Of a stretch of 58,449 nucleotides of DNA, positions 20,076-30,100 are shown one piece after another. The notes beneath the pieces are model-generated. The model was not told the origin of the DNA. It saw only the letters and a program-made list of their open reading frames with translations, and ran no database searches. The position numbers were made by a program, and so were the translations under genes. The number at the start of each line of letters is the position of its first letter. The first letter of the stretch is position 1. Source of the DNA: an uncultured Clostridia bacterium (GTDB lineage: Bacteria > Bacillota > Clostridia > Christensenellales > UBA1242); NCBI GenBank assembly GCA_944384445.1, contig CALWTL010000006.1:1-58449 (forward strand), written 5' to 3'.

Positions 20076-20465
20076 ATGTTTAGAAAACTTATTTTAATTT
20101 TATGTGTAGCATTTGTAGTTGTATGTTATGGATATCCATGTTTTATTTTACCATTTGGTGAATATGTACGCACTACAGAAATTGGTAATGCAAAAGTTGA
20201 AGCTAAATATGATTTTAATTGGGATGGAACTGTTAATCATGAAGACGAATTAGGAATTACTACAAAATATTATTATAAATTAAAAGGTAATGATATTTTG
20301 CTTAGTCTTGATGATGATTTTGAAGGAGATACAAATATTACAATAAGCATAAATTCTTTATATAATATAAGCAATGGATACTTTAACCAAGTTGGTATGT
20401 ATGTAGCAATAGGTGTTGGAGTTTTAGCCTTATTGTGTATTATCACTATACCTAGAAGAAATTAA
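20076..20465 (+). CDS. Small two-helix membrane protein with an EF-hand-like loop
   Basis: The 129 residues have hydrophobic helices at about 4-26 and 106-123. The roughly 80-residue segment between them is most likely outside the membrane. Within it, residues 46-57 (DFNWDGTVNHED) fit the calcium loop pattern D-x-N-x-D-G-x-V-x-x-x-D seen in EF-hand and dockerin modules. Only one such loop is present, and no flanking dockerin helix pair is obvious. The gene stands alone between a perfect promoter and a terminator, with an AGGTG-type ribosome-binding site. Function is unknown; calcium binding is an inference from the motif. Confidence 0.8.
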   Translation: MFRKLILILCVAFVVVCYGYPCFILPFGEYVRTTEIGNAKVEAKYDFNWDGTVNHEDELGITTKYYYKLKGNDILLSLDDDFEGDTNITISINSLYNISNGYFNQVGMYVAIGVGVLALLCIITIPRRN

Positions 20466-20488
20466 GCGACTATGTCGCTTTTTTTTAT
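20464..20488 (+). terminator. Terminator after the EF-hand-loop gene
   Basis: The stem AAGCGAC / GTCGCTT with a TAT loop is followed by eight or more T, immediately after the stop codon. Confidence 0.88.
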
Positions 20489-20574
20489 AAAAATTTATAA
20501 TTAAATATTAAGTCATATTATATAACTACACGTCATTTGTCTATAATCTATATAAACTTATTCAATTATTATAC

Positions 20575-20603
20575 TTGTAAAAATCTATACAATATGGTAT
20601 ACT
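20575..20603 (+). promoter_or_regulatory. uvrA promoter
   Basis: The -35 is TTGTAA (20575-20580) and the -10 is TATACT (20598-20603), with a 17-base spacer. No LexA-type operator was recognised around it. Confidence 0.65.
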
Positions 20604-20637
20604 TAAAAATGATTAAATTAACAAAATAGAGGTTATT

Positions 20638-23454
20638 ATGTTAGAAAACATTGTTGTAAAAGGAGCAAAAGAAAATAATTTAAAAAATGTAGACGTCACT
20701 ATACCTAAAAATAAATTAGTAGTATTTTCAGGTGTAAGTGGTTGTGGTAAGTCAACGCTTGCATTTGATACGATTTTTGCTGAAGGGCAAAGACGATATA
20801 TGGAGAGTTTGTCTAGTTATGCTAGACAATTTTTAGGTCAAATGAATAAACCAGATGTTGAAAGTATTGATGGATTAAGTCCTGCTATATCGATAGATCA
20901 AAAGAGCACTAATAACAATCCACGTTCAACAGTTGGGACAATTACTGAAATATATGATTATTTGCGATTGTTGTTCGCAAGAATTGGTAAACCTTATTGT
21001 CCAAAATGTGGCAAACCTATATCTGTACAAACTATAGACCAGATAGTAGACAGAATTTTGGAAACAGAAGATGGAAATAAATTACTTGTGATGGCTCCGA
21101 TTATTAGAGCTCAAAAAGGAAGTCATGAAAAGACACTTGATGGTTTGAGGAAAGATGGCTTCGTTCGCGTTATGGTAGACAAACAGGTGTATTCTCTTGA
21201 TGATGCAATAGTTTTAGATAAAAACAAGCGTCATGATATATATGTTATTGTTGACAGATTAGTAAAAAAAGATGGAATTATTTCACGTTTAACAGAATCT
21301 GTTGAAAAATGTTTAGAAATGGCTGATGGGTTGGTTGTTATCAATGATAATGGAGTAGATAAATTATATAGTGTCAAATATAGTTGTGTTGATTGTGGTA
21401 TATCTATACCAGACATAGAACCGACATTATTTAGTTTTAATAATCATGCTGGAGCATGTCCAAAATGCGGAGGTTTAGGTTATGTTATAAAAATTGGTGA
21501 AAATTCTATTGTAAAAAATGATAGATTATCTATTAATGAAGGTGCTTTAGCAGTAATGGGTTTCAATATTGATACAACAGGTATGACCAAAAAGGCTTTA
21601 CAAAAATTAAGTAAAAAATATAATTTCACTCTTGATATGCCATATTACAAAATTCCTAAAGAAGCAAGAAATGTATTAATTAATGGAGAGTCTGGAGATA
21701 AAGAACTTATTGCACCTAATTTGCATCAATATTGTGTTCAAAAAGATGCACTATTTATGGGAATAATACCCGATTTATTGCGAAGATTTCAAGAATCACA
21801 AAGCGAATATGTTAAAGAGGAAATCTATAAATTAATGAGTGAAGACACTTGTCCAGAATGTTTAGGTAAACGACTTAATCCGAGTGCATTATCAATAAAA
21901 ATTAATGAAAAAAACATAGCAGAATTATGTGACATGTCAATAACTAAATTATACGCTTTTATAAGTTCTTTAAAGTTAAGCAAAAATGATAAGTTAATTG
22001 CAGAAAGCATTATAAAAGAAATTAGTTCACGTTTGTCATTTTTAATCAATGTTGGTTTAACTTACCTTACTCTCTCTAGAAGAGCTGGTACACTTTCTGG
22101 TGGTGAATCACAACGTATTAGATTAGCAACTCAAATAGGTAGTGGGCTTAGTGGAGTTTTATATATCTTAGACGAACCAAGTATTGGACTTCACCAAAGA
22201 GACAATGATAGATTAATAGATACTTTAAAAAATTTACGAGATTTAGGAAATACGTTGATTGTTGTAGAACATGATGAAGATACTATACGTCAAGCGGATT
22301 TTCTAGTTGATATCGGTCCGTATGCTGGTACACAAGGAGGAGAAATAGTAGCTTTTGGTAGTGTGCAAGATTTAATAAATAGTCCAAAATCTATAACTGG
22401 TAAATTTTTGTCAGGTGAAATGAAAATAGAAGTTCCTAAAAAAAGAAGAGAGACAAATAAAGGTTTCATTCGTTTGTTGGGTTGTAGAGAACATAACATT
22501 GATGATTTAGATGTAGCTATACCAAAGGGAGTGTTTACTTGTGTGACTGGAGTTAGTGGTAGCGGAAAGTCTACTTTAGTAAATGATATTTTTTATAGAG
22601 CTTTATTTAACAAAATAAACAAACGTGATAAAGAAAATAATCTTATGGAAATTTTGGGAATTGAAGACATTGATAAAGTAATTCAAATTGACCAAACGCC
22701 TATAGGAAGAACACCAAGAAGTAATCCTGCTACTTATTCTGGCGTTTTTACTAAAATTAGAGAATTGTTTGCTTCAACTCCACAAGCAAAAGAAAAAGGA
22801 TTTGATTTAAGTAAATTTAGTTTTAATATTGAAGGTGGTCGTTGTGAAGCATGTGGTGGAGATGGTGTAAAGAGATTGAGAATGTATTTTATGCCAGATG
22901 TTTTTGTCCCATGTGAAGTGTGTGGTGGTAAAAGGTATTCAAGAGAAGTTTTAGATGTGAAATATAAAGGTAAATCAATTTACGATGTTTTAGAAATGAC
23001 AATTGATGAAGCATATAACTTTTTTGAAGCAATTCCACAAATTAAAAGTAAATTACAAACACTTGTAGATGTTGGACTGGGTTATATTAAACTCGGGCAA
23101 AGTGCGACAACATTGTCAGGTGGAGAAGCTCAAAGATTAAAATTGGCTACCGAACTTACAAAACGAGATACTGGTAATACTGTTTACATTCTAGATGAAC
23201 CAACTACAGGTCTACATTCTTTCGATGTTAAACGACTTGTAGATATTTTGCAAAGATTAGTTGGGAATGGAAATACAGTTGTAGTAATTGAGCATAATCT
23301 TGATATTGTTAAAACTGCTGATTATATAATAGATATGGGACCTGAAGGTGGAGAAGGTGGCGGAAAAATTGTTGCTACTGGTACACCTGAAGAAGTCGCA
23401 AAAGTAAATAAAAGCTATACTGGAATGTATTTAAAGAAAATGTTAAATAATTAG
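20638..23454 (+). CDS. uvrA: UvrABC excision nuclease subunit A
   Basis: UvrA is the damage-recognition ATPase of nucleotide excision repair. The 938 residues hold two ABC ATPase halves. The first Walker A is SGVSGCGKST (31-40) and the second is GVSGSGKSTL. The ABC signatures are LSGGESQRIRLA and LSGGEAQRLKLA. The zinc modules are CVDCG...CPKCGG and CEACGG...CEVCGG, the latter being the one that controls DNA binding. Length is normal. It has its own promoter and is followed after 7 bases by a small tail-anchored protein. The partner gene uvrB lies about 3.3 kb upstream on the other strand. Confidence 0.98.
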   Translation: MLENIVVKGAKENNLKNVDVTIPKNKLVVFSGVSGCGKSTLAFDTIFAEGQRRYMESLSSYARQFLGQMNKPDVESIDGLSPAISIDQKSTNNNPRSTVGTITEIYDYLRLLFARIGKPYCPKCGKPISVQTIDQIVDRILETEDGNKLLVMAPIIRAQKGSHEKTLDGLRKDGFVRVMVDKQVYSLDDAIVLDKNKRHDIYVIVDRLVKKDGIISRLTESVEKCLEMADGLVVINDNGVDKLYSVKYSCVDCGISIPDIEPTLFSFNNHAGACPKCGGLGYVIKIGENSIVKNDRLSINEGALAVMGFNIDTTGMTKKALQKLSKKYNFTLDMPYYKIPKEARNVLINGESGDKELIAPNLHQYCVQKDALFMGIIPDLLRRFQESQSEYVKEEIYKLMSEDTCPECLGKRLNPSALSIKINEKNIAELCDMSITKLYAFISSLKLSKNDKLIAESIIKEISSRLSFLINVGLTYLTLSRRAGTLSGGESQRIRLATQIGSGLSGVLYILDEPSIGLHQRDNDRLIDTLKNLRDLGNTLIVVEHDEDTIRQADFLVDIGPYAGTQGGEIVAFGSVQDLINSPKSITGKFLSGEMKIEVPKKRRETNKGFIRLLGCREHNIDDLDVAIPKGVFTCVTGVSGSGKSTLVNDIFYRALFNKINKRDKENNLMEILGIEDIDKVIQIDQTPIGRTPRSNPATYSGVFTKIRELFASTPQAKEKGFDLSKFSFNIEGGRCEACGGDGVKRLRMYFMPDVFVPCEVCGGKRYSREVLDVKYKGKSIYDVLEMTIDEAYNFFEAIPQIKSKLQTLVDVGLGYIKLGQSATTLSGGEAQRLKLATELTKRDTGNTVYILDEPTTGLHSFDVKRLVDILQRLVGNGNTVVVIEHNLDIVKTADYIIDMGPEGGEGGGKIVATGTPEEVAKVNKSYTGMYLKKMLNN

Positions 23455-23461
23455 GAGTATT

Positions 23462-23779
23462 ATGGATAAAGAATTAAAACAATGTTATCATTATTTAGAT
23501 TTAAATTATGATTCGACTGTTGAAGAAATAAAATCTAAACAAAAGATTATGATTAAGATTTATAGAGCAAAAAGTATAAAAACAGGTAAATCATATAAAG
23601 ACGAAATAGCAAAAGTAAATTTATCTACAAATAAAATTTTATCCAATATCAAACAAAATGGAATACCAAAGGGTAGTGTTTTTAATTTTTCATCGAATAT
23701 CAACGATATAGCTAGTTTAATTTTTGTATTGTTAATAATAATTATTATATGTACTATTAGTTTTTTAACTTTATTATAA
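23462..23779 (+). CDS. J-domain-like small protein with C-terminal membrane helix
   Basis: The 105 residues start with CYHYLDLNYDSTVEEIKSKQ and a following basic helix (KIMIKIYRAKS). This resembles helices I and II of a DnaJ J-domain (the pattern YxxLxL...ATxEEIKxxYRK). The diagnostic HPD triad is absent, being replaced by a KTGKSYKDE loop. A single hydrophobic helix (about 81-104) ends the protein, which is probably tail-anchored with its head in the cytoplasm. It lies 7 bases after uvrA and uses an AGGAG site overlapping the uvrA stop, so it is co-transcribed. Function is unknown, and the J-like call is tentative. Confidence 0.7.
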   Translation: MDKELKQCYHYLDLNYDSTVEEIKSKQKIMIKIYRAKSIKTGKSYKDEIAKVNLSTNKILSNIKQNGIPKGSVFNFSSNINDIASLIFVLLIIIIICTISFLTLL

Positions 23780-23801
23780 ATAATAAAAATTTATAAATAA
23801 A

Positions 23802-24188
23802 TTATAAAAGATTCATGAAATTTGTACCTGTTGATTGATTGAGTCCAATTATATTATAATTCAAAAGTAGTGAATATATAATAGCATCTTCTTGATTTTC
23901 GTTTATAATTGATGCACATAAGTATTGTAAAAAATCTGAAACTGGTTGTAAATCTTTTCTAGAAATGGATATGCACAAAATATCCATTTTTTCTGTCCAA
24001 TAATCGTTCAATTCATATATAGAATTTTGTATGTCTAAATTTTTTATTGATGTTGTCAGTAAAGCATCATGAATTTCTTTGCTGTCGTTTTCAAGTTTTG
24101 AAAAAACCTTTTGCGTATATATTCCGTCCCATATACACAAGCCAGTGACTGATAAAAATAATATTAACATTGATATCCATACTTTCAT
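23802..24188 (-). CDS. DUF4363-family membrane protein
   Basis: The 128 residues have one N-terminal signal-anchor helix (about 4-21, MLILFLSVTGLCIWD). A helical extracytoplasmic domain with alternating Leu/Ile and acidic positions follows. The size, topology and position directly downstream of a DUF421 gene match the DUF4363 family of Clostridia, whose function is not established. Its ATG overlaps the TGA of the upstream gene (ATGA, 24185-24188), so translation is probably coupled. Confidence 0.75.
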   Translation of the reverse strand: MKVWISMLILFLSVTGLCIWDGIYTQKVFSKLENDSKEIHDALLTTSIKNLDIQNSIYELNDYWTEKMDILCISISRKDLQPVSDFLQYLCASIINENQEDAIIYSLLLNYNIIGLNQSTGTNFMNLL

Positions 24189-24901
24189 AATTTTATTTCC
24201 TTTTTAATATCATCTATTAATTTAAAATTATCTCCTTTCTTTTGATAATAAGTTTTTCCATTACTATCAATTGATAAAATAATTAATTCTTTGATAGATT
24301 TTATTTTTAAAAAATTTAATATTTCATTTAACATTTTGTTGTCCATATTTAATTGTTCCATTTCTTCTTTTATAATTTTTCCATCAGATATAATTACATG
24401 TGGAAGTTTAGCTGGTGGATTTTGTATATTCATATCTTTTGCTGTCACGGGACTATTATCATTTGTTGGAATTACACTCATCTTTCCATTAGTTTCAATA
24501 ATTGCATATAATATTTGGTCAAAACTATAATAATTCAATTGTCTAATAGATTCTAACAAATCATCAATATTCATATTCAAATCTTTTAATGCTTGATATT
24601 CTATACCTTTTGGACTGATTACAATTACTGGTCGACCGCTCATAAACCTTCTAATTTTAATGTTTTTTCGCGTTAAAATAGTAATAAAAAAGTGAACTAA
24701 GACTAATATAGCTAATGGAAGTATGCCATTAATTAAAGGAATATTTGTGTCGCTCATTGGAAGAGTTGCTAGGTCAGCAATAATTAAAGTTATTACAACT
24801 TCGTATGGTTGCATTTCACCTATTTGACGTTTTCCCATTAATCTTAAAAATGCTAAAACTGTAATGTAAATAATTAATACTCTTAGAAAAATAATAAACA
24901 T
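24185..24901 (-). CDS. DUF421 (YetF-like) membrane protein
   Basis: The 238 residues have about three N-terminal membrane helices. The conserved RLMGKRQIGEMQPYEVVITL segment of DUF421/YetF proteins is followed by a cytoplasmic alpha/beta domain (RRFMSGRPVIVISPKGIEYQ and DLLESIRQLNYYSFDQILYA). In Bacillus, a DUF421-containing protein has been linked to spore inner-membrane properties, and most members remain unassigned. Together with the overlapping DUF4363 gene it forms the conserved clostridial pair. No Shine-Dalgarno sequence is evident before the start. Confidence 0.88.
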   Translation of the reverse strand: MFIIFLRVLIIYITVLAFLRLMGKRQIGEMQPYEVVITLIIADLATLPMSDTNIPLINGILPLAILVLVHFFITILTRKNIKIRRFMSGRPVIVISPKGIEYQALKDLNMNIDDLLESIRQLNYYSFDQILYAIIETNGKMSVIPTNDNSPVTAKDMNIQNPPAKLPHVIISDGKIIKEEMEQLNMDNKMLNEILNFLKIKSIKELIILSIDSNGKTYYQKKGDNFKLIDDIKKEIKL

Positions 24902-25071
24902 ACTATAAGTATGTTCATTGACTCTAATTTTATACTATGTTATAATTTGTATAAATTATAAAAATAAATTAATTTAGTATAAGTATTTATTATATTAAAA
25001 AATTTGTTTATTGTTAAAATTTTAATTAAATCAGTTATAAATTTTTATATAAAGATTAAATGAAAATATTT

Positions 25072-26583
25072 TTAGGTTGTATTTTTGCGTCTTTTTTTGA
25101 TTAAATTAATTAATCTTGAAATATCATATAAATTAAATAATTTACATAGAATTAAAGTTCCAATTATGCTTATCCCTCCACCGATAAATGCTGATATAAA
25201 GTTATTAAAGAAATGTAAAACTATGTTAGATACAAAATTACCTATTAGGCTAATTGGAATAATGATTAAAGCATATTTACAAATTAGGTTAAATAGATTT
25301 AATTTAATGTTTGGTACGATTTTTTTTATCATTTTAATATTCAATATAGTTATTGTTAACATTGAGAGGAAAAAAGATACTATAATTGAATTAATGCCAA
25401 TAAGTGGGGTAAAGGCAATTAAACTTATAAACAATATTACTGAACCAAGAAGATAATTTACAAAAGATTTTAGTTCCATATTTAAAGCATTTAATATACT
25501 GCCAGTTAAATTACACAAAGTTATAGGTAATACACAAATTGCTGATAATTGAAGTAATGTTCCTGATAGGGTATTATCATATAAAACAATACCAATTAAA
25601 TCTCCCACAGAAAGATATAAAGGTATAAACATCATGCTTATGAATATTGAAACATCAAGTGACTTTACTACATTTTCTTGAATTGAATCATATTGATTTT
25701 TTGACATCATTGAGCTTATTGATGGTATCAAAACCATACTTATACTACCTATTATAGACATTGGAACAAATAGCATAGGGAAAGTCATTCCCATTACGAC
25801 ACCAAAACTAGATACAGCTTCACTTGTTGAGTATCCACATAATATTAACATATTAGGAATAATTAATGTTGTTAATGGTTGTATTAATGAATTGGCTAAT
25901 CTAACACCTGTAATTGGAAGTGCACTTTTTAAAACATTTTTGTATTCACCTTTTGAAAAATTTAATTTTCCTCTTTTAAAATATATGAAAATTGTAATCA
26001 AAGCAGAGAGTAGGCAAGTTAAATTAAAAGCTATAGCAGAATATTTTGTTGCAACAAAATAATCAGTCACAGTAAATAGCATTATAAATGTAAGAGCAAA
26101 ACGAATTATCTGCTCTAACAATTCAGTTAAACCACAATTGAAATAATCATTTTGTCCCCACATAGCACCTCTAAAAACTGCATATATAGCACTACAAATG
26201 ATTGATGGCAATAATATAATCAATAATTCAACAGCTCGACTATCAGTTAAAATTATTCCCCAAATAGATTTTAACAAATAGATTATTATTGAAGAAACTA
26301 TAGCAACTGATAACGCAATGATTAATGCCGAACTAACTGCTTTGTTTCTATTTTTCAATTTGGAATTAGTTTCATATTTTGATACTAATTTTGCTGTTGT
26401 CAAAGGTAAACCACTGCAAATAAGTGTCATAAAAATTCCTAAAACGGAAGTGGCCATTTGGAAAAGACCAATTCCTTCTGATCCTAATTTTCGTGTTAAA
26501 AATATTCTAAAAAAGAAACCTAATGCTCGAGTAATTACTGAAAATATTGTGACAACAGCAACTGCTTTAAAAATTGATTTCAT
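25072..26583 (-). CDS. MOP-superfamily flippase, SpoVB/MurJ-like
   Basis: The 503 residues contain about 14 hydrophobic helices. The N-terminal region (VTIFSVITRALGFFFRIFLT, then RKLGSEGIGLFQMATSVLGI) is the hallmark of the polysaccharide-transport subfamily that includes SpoVB and MurJ-type lipid II flippases. The family moves undecaprenyl-linked precursors across the membrane. The ETNSKLKNRNKAVSSALIIA region and the RGAMWGQNDYF loop also fit SpoVB. It could serve the spore cortex or be the main peptidoglycan flippase; sequence alone does not decide. An AGGA ribosome-binding site precedes the ATG. The neighbouring DUF421 pair suggests an envelope or spore context. Confidence 0.85.
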   Translation of the reverse strand: MKSIFKAVAVVTIFSVITRALGFFFRIFLTRKLGSEGIGLFQMATSVLGIFMTLICSGLPLTTAKLVSKYETNSKLKNRNKAVSSALIIALSVAIVSSIIIYLLKSIWGIILTDSRAVELLIILLPSIICSAIYAVFRGAMWGQNDYFNCGLTELLEQIIRFALTFIMLFTVTDYFVATKYSAIAFNLTCLLSALITIFIYFKRGKLNFSKGEYKNVLKSALPITGVRLANSLIQPLTTLIIPNMLILCGYSTSEAVSSFGVVMGMTFPMLFVPMSIIGSISMVLIPSISSMMSKNQYDSIQENVVKSLDVSIFISMMFIPLYLSVGDLIGIVLYDNTLSGTLLQLSAICVLPITLCNLTGSILNALNMELKSFVNYLLGSVILFISLIAFTPLIGINSIIVSFFLSMLTITILNIKMIKKIVPNIKLNLFNLICKYALIIIPISLIGNFVSNIVLHFFNNFISAFIGGGISIIGTLILCKLFNLYDISRLINLIKKRRKNTT

Positions 26584-26749
26584 ACTTGTCCTATAATCCT
26601 ATATAAATATATAAAAATAAATAAAATTATATGCTAATTTTAGTTTATTTTGTTTGATGATAGTATTTGAATGTAAAATTAAAATTGTTTAATATCAATA
26701 GATTTTCATAAATTAGTCACAAAAACAAAATAAAAGAATATATATAGAT

Positions 26750-27058
26750 ATGAAATTAGTTTTACCAAAAGAGTTTTTATATAGGGTTAAAAAAGAAGAT
26801 AATATAAATGAACTTTGTATAAGGTTTAATACGTGCAAGGCTAATATCATACGTAATAATAATGATATAGATTTATATCAAGGTGAATGGATAAAAATTA
26901 TAGTTAATGAATTTACAACACATTTTGTTAAACCTATGGAAACTTTAACAAAAATTGCTAATTATTATAATATTAGCGTAGAAAAATTAAAATTAGATAA
27001 TGAATTGAAAGAAAATAGATTATACATCGGACAATTATTAAAAATATATAAGACTTAA
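26750..27058 (+). CDS. Double LysM-domain protein without signal peptide
   Basis: The 102 residues consist of two LysM modules. The first spans about 11-52 (YRVKKEDNINELCIRFNTCK... up to GEWIKI). The second spans about 57-100 (HFVKPMETLTKIANYYNISV... up to GQLLKIY). LysM binds N-acetylglucosamine-containing glycans. There is no signal peptide, so the protein should stay in the mother-cell or vegetative cytoplasm unless exported otherwise. Signal-less LysM proteins occur in spore coat assembly (the SafA/SpoVID type), which would fit the SpoVB-like neighbour; this is an inference. No clear Shine-Dalgarno sequence precedes the start. Confidence 0.85.
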   Translation: MKLVLPKEFLYRVKKEDNINELCIRFNTCKANIIRNNNDIDLYQGEWIKIIVNEFTTHFVKPMETLTKIANYYNISVEKLKLDNELKENRLYIGQLLKIYKT

Positions 27059-27141
27059 AAATTATTGTTTATTATCTTTTATTATTTATAAAATCATAAT
27101 AAATTAAATATAAATCATTTATCATTTTGATTTATATAATC

Positions 27142-27173
27142 AAAAAAACATGGAGTAATTTCCATGTTTTTAT
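27142..27173. terminator. Bidirectional terminator
   Basis: The stem AAAACATGGA / TCCATGTTTT is flanked by A and T runs. It separates the LysM gene from the convergent 1051-residue surface protein gene. Confidence 0.85.
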
Positions 27174-27185
27174 TTTACTTTTAAT

Positions 27186-30100
27186 TTATTCTTTTGAGTT
27201 TTCAGTTTGATTTGATTCTTGATCATCTACACTTTTTAATGATTCTTGTTGTTCTCTTTCTAATTTTTTTATTAAATTATTTATAAATTGTTCCGATTTT
27301 GTATATTCAATTTCAGATTCTAGTTTAGTTATAGACAATCCTATTGTAGATGATAATTTTTGTTTCTTTTTCATTTCTTTTTGAAGTTTGTTTATTTCAG
27401 ACATGTCAGCACGTTTAATTTTCATTTCTCTTATTTTTGACAAGTCTAATTTATATTCGTCTTCATATTTTTTACGTTCATCATGTAAAGTTTCTATTTC
27501 TTTGTTTAGTTCTCTTAATTTTGATTCTCTAATTGTGCTAGCTTTGCGTTGATATAATTGTTTTGATACAGTACGATTTCTATCATAAGCTGTTTTTGAT
27601 TTTTTGATAGGTTTTTTCCACTTAATTTTTCTAACTAAAACTCCTACAATTGCTATAATTATTGCTAATGCAAACAATATACTTGATATATAATATAAAA
27701 TTGTATTAACATTAATGTCATTTCCTTCGTCATCAGATTGATTTTCATCATCAGTAGTGTCATCGCTAGTTGTTTGAGTTAATATTTTTGTATATGCGTT
27801 TTCATGAGCATTATTGTACTCAGTTAAATCTTCTTCGTTAAATTCTACAAATTCAATTCCTCCAAAGAACACGTCTCCACTAGTTGATGCTAAACTACTA
27901 CCTAATGATAGTTCTAGATAAGTTGTTGTATCTGAATTAGGATTAATGTAGAAAGTATATGTTGTCCAATGATTATCTGATATTATTTTTGTGAAAGTAT
28001 CATCAAAACTAGACAATTTTATACTAGCACCCATCAAATCTTTATCAATTGAATTATCTAATATTTGTAAATTTTGAGTATACACAGATATAGTAATTTT
28101 ATAATAACTACCACTTGTTAAATCAAAACCAATTTTTGATGATAAAGTGTAATAAGTGTCATTTAAAGAACGAATTGCTAATACGTTTTTATTATCAGAT
28201 TGTAAATTTGTGAAATTTGCATAATTATCGCTATTAGATATAACTTTGCTTATAGATTCAGTATTTGTTAAATCAACAACTCCTGATAAAACTTCATTAT
28301 TGTCTGATTTTTCAAAATAAGTAGGGGTAGAGAATTCTAAATTACTATCTGATACAATTAATTGTGATAGATTTGTTTTTATTTGATAAGTTGAATTTAC
28401 AGCATTTGTAAAATCGTCTTCTGTTGGTTGAATTGGATAATTAAATGTGACATTATCAATATAAACGTATCCATAATCAGTTGTGTCTAAAATAATTTTG
28501 ACAGATACGTCTAAGGCTTGATAACCTGTATATAAATACATTGTTATAGTTTGCCAATCTAGAATGTTTGTTTCTACAATAATTGAAGATAATACAACTT
28601 CTTTATCATTTATCGTACTTACTAATTGAATTTCAGCTGGGGTATTTTGAGTTTGAACATCAAGAGTTATTTTATAATATGATTTAGCTGATAAACTTTT
28701 AGTTGCACTTGTATAACTTTGAATATCAGCTGTAGAATTATACATCATTAATACATTATTGCTTGAGTTCATACCGAACGGGTCACCAGGATTTAATAAA
28801 TTTGAAAACTTTGTTGAATCTAATTTATTAAATTCAGTTGGTGATGTATTAATTACTCCATATGATTGGTCATAATTTCCATCAACTTTGTTCCATGAAT
28901 TTGGAGTGGCAGGGTATGGATTTGAATAATCTGTTGTTTGGACATCATTAAAGTTTCCATTGTCGAAATATAAGTCATTGCTTGAAAATGTATATTTCTC
29001 TGCTAAATCAATAGTATCTGCGTATGTTCCTGTCGATACATTTGAGAATGTTGAATAATCAACTTTTGTAGTTATAATTGAAGCAACATATAATGTGCCA
29101 GTAGTAGGAGTATCAGAATTTCCTAAACCAACAACAAGTTTGAAAGTTGTAGATTTTATAGGGTTAGAACGTACATAAAATGAATATTCTTGGTAGTCAT
29201 TAATAATATTTGCATCTTCACCAGTGTCTGAACTAATTGTTAATATTTCACTGTCAGTTGATTCTTCATCATCTGATAGATTTGTTTGTATTAATTGTAA
29301 GTTGGCATTTCCATCAATTGATTTTGTTTTAATAAAAATACTAACTTTATAAACAGTGTTTTGTTCAAACGTAAAGAAATCATCTGAAGTAGCATATTGA
29401 ACATAAGTTGCTTGTTTATTTGAAATTTTGAAAGCGGAATTTGTATTTCCATCACTTGCTTCGGAATCGGTTGAATTTTGGATTAATTCAGCGGTTGTAT
29501 AGTCAGGAGAATTTTTGTCATTATCAAAAGCATATAGGGTAAAAGGATTTGTTGACATATCAAATTCGTTAACTATATTATCACGCTCGTCAAGGTAAAC
29601 ATAAGTGTTTGATAATGACGAATTATTAAGTTTGTCAATATTACTATTTAGTGTACTAGAATTTATTTTATATGCTGAAATGTTATCAAATAATACTACA
29701 CCAGAACCTCTAAGATACATACCTAATTTAACGATAATATCTTCAATATTATTTGTAGTAATGAAAAATGTATAAGTAGTGTAATGATTTAGTGAGCTAA
29801 TGTTTGTTATGCTTGCATAGATTGATTTATTTGAGCTATCGTCAGAATTAAAAAGATAAAGTGCTCCAATTCCATTATTATTTGAGGTATATACATCAAC
29901 AGATATCATATAATTTGAATTTGCTTCTAATGTAATTGAATCGTTTGTTGTAAAACCAAAATTTGCATTATGTGAAGTGCTTTGATTGTCTTCAGAAGTT
30001 GAAACTGTACTATCAATCATTAAGACATATTCATCACGAAAAGTTTCGTCTGTCTTATATTTTGAATATTCTTCTTCATCTACATTAATTACGCCAGCAT

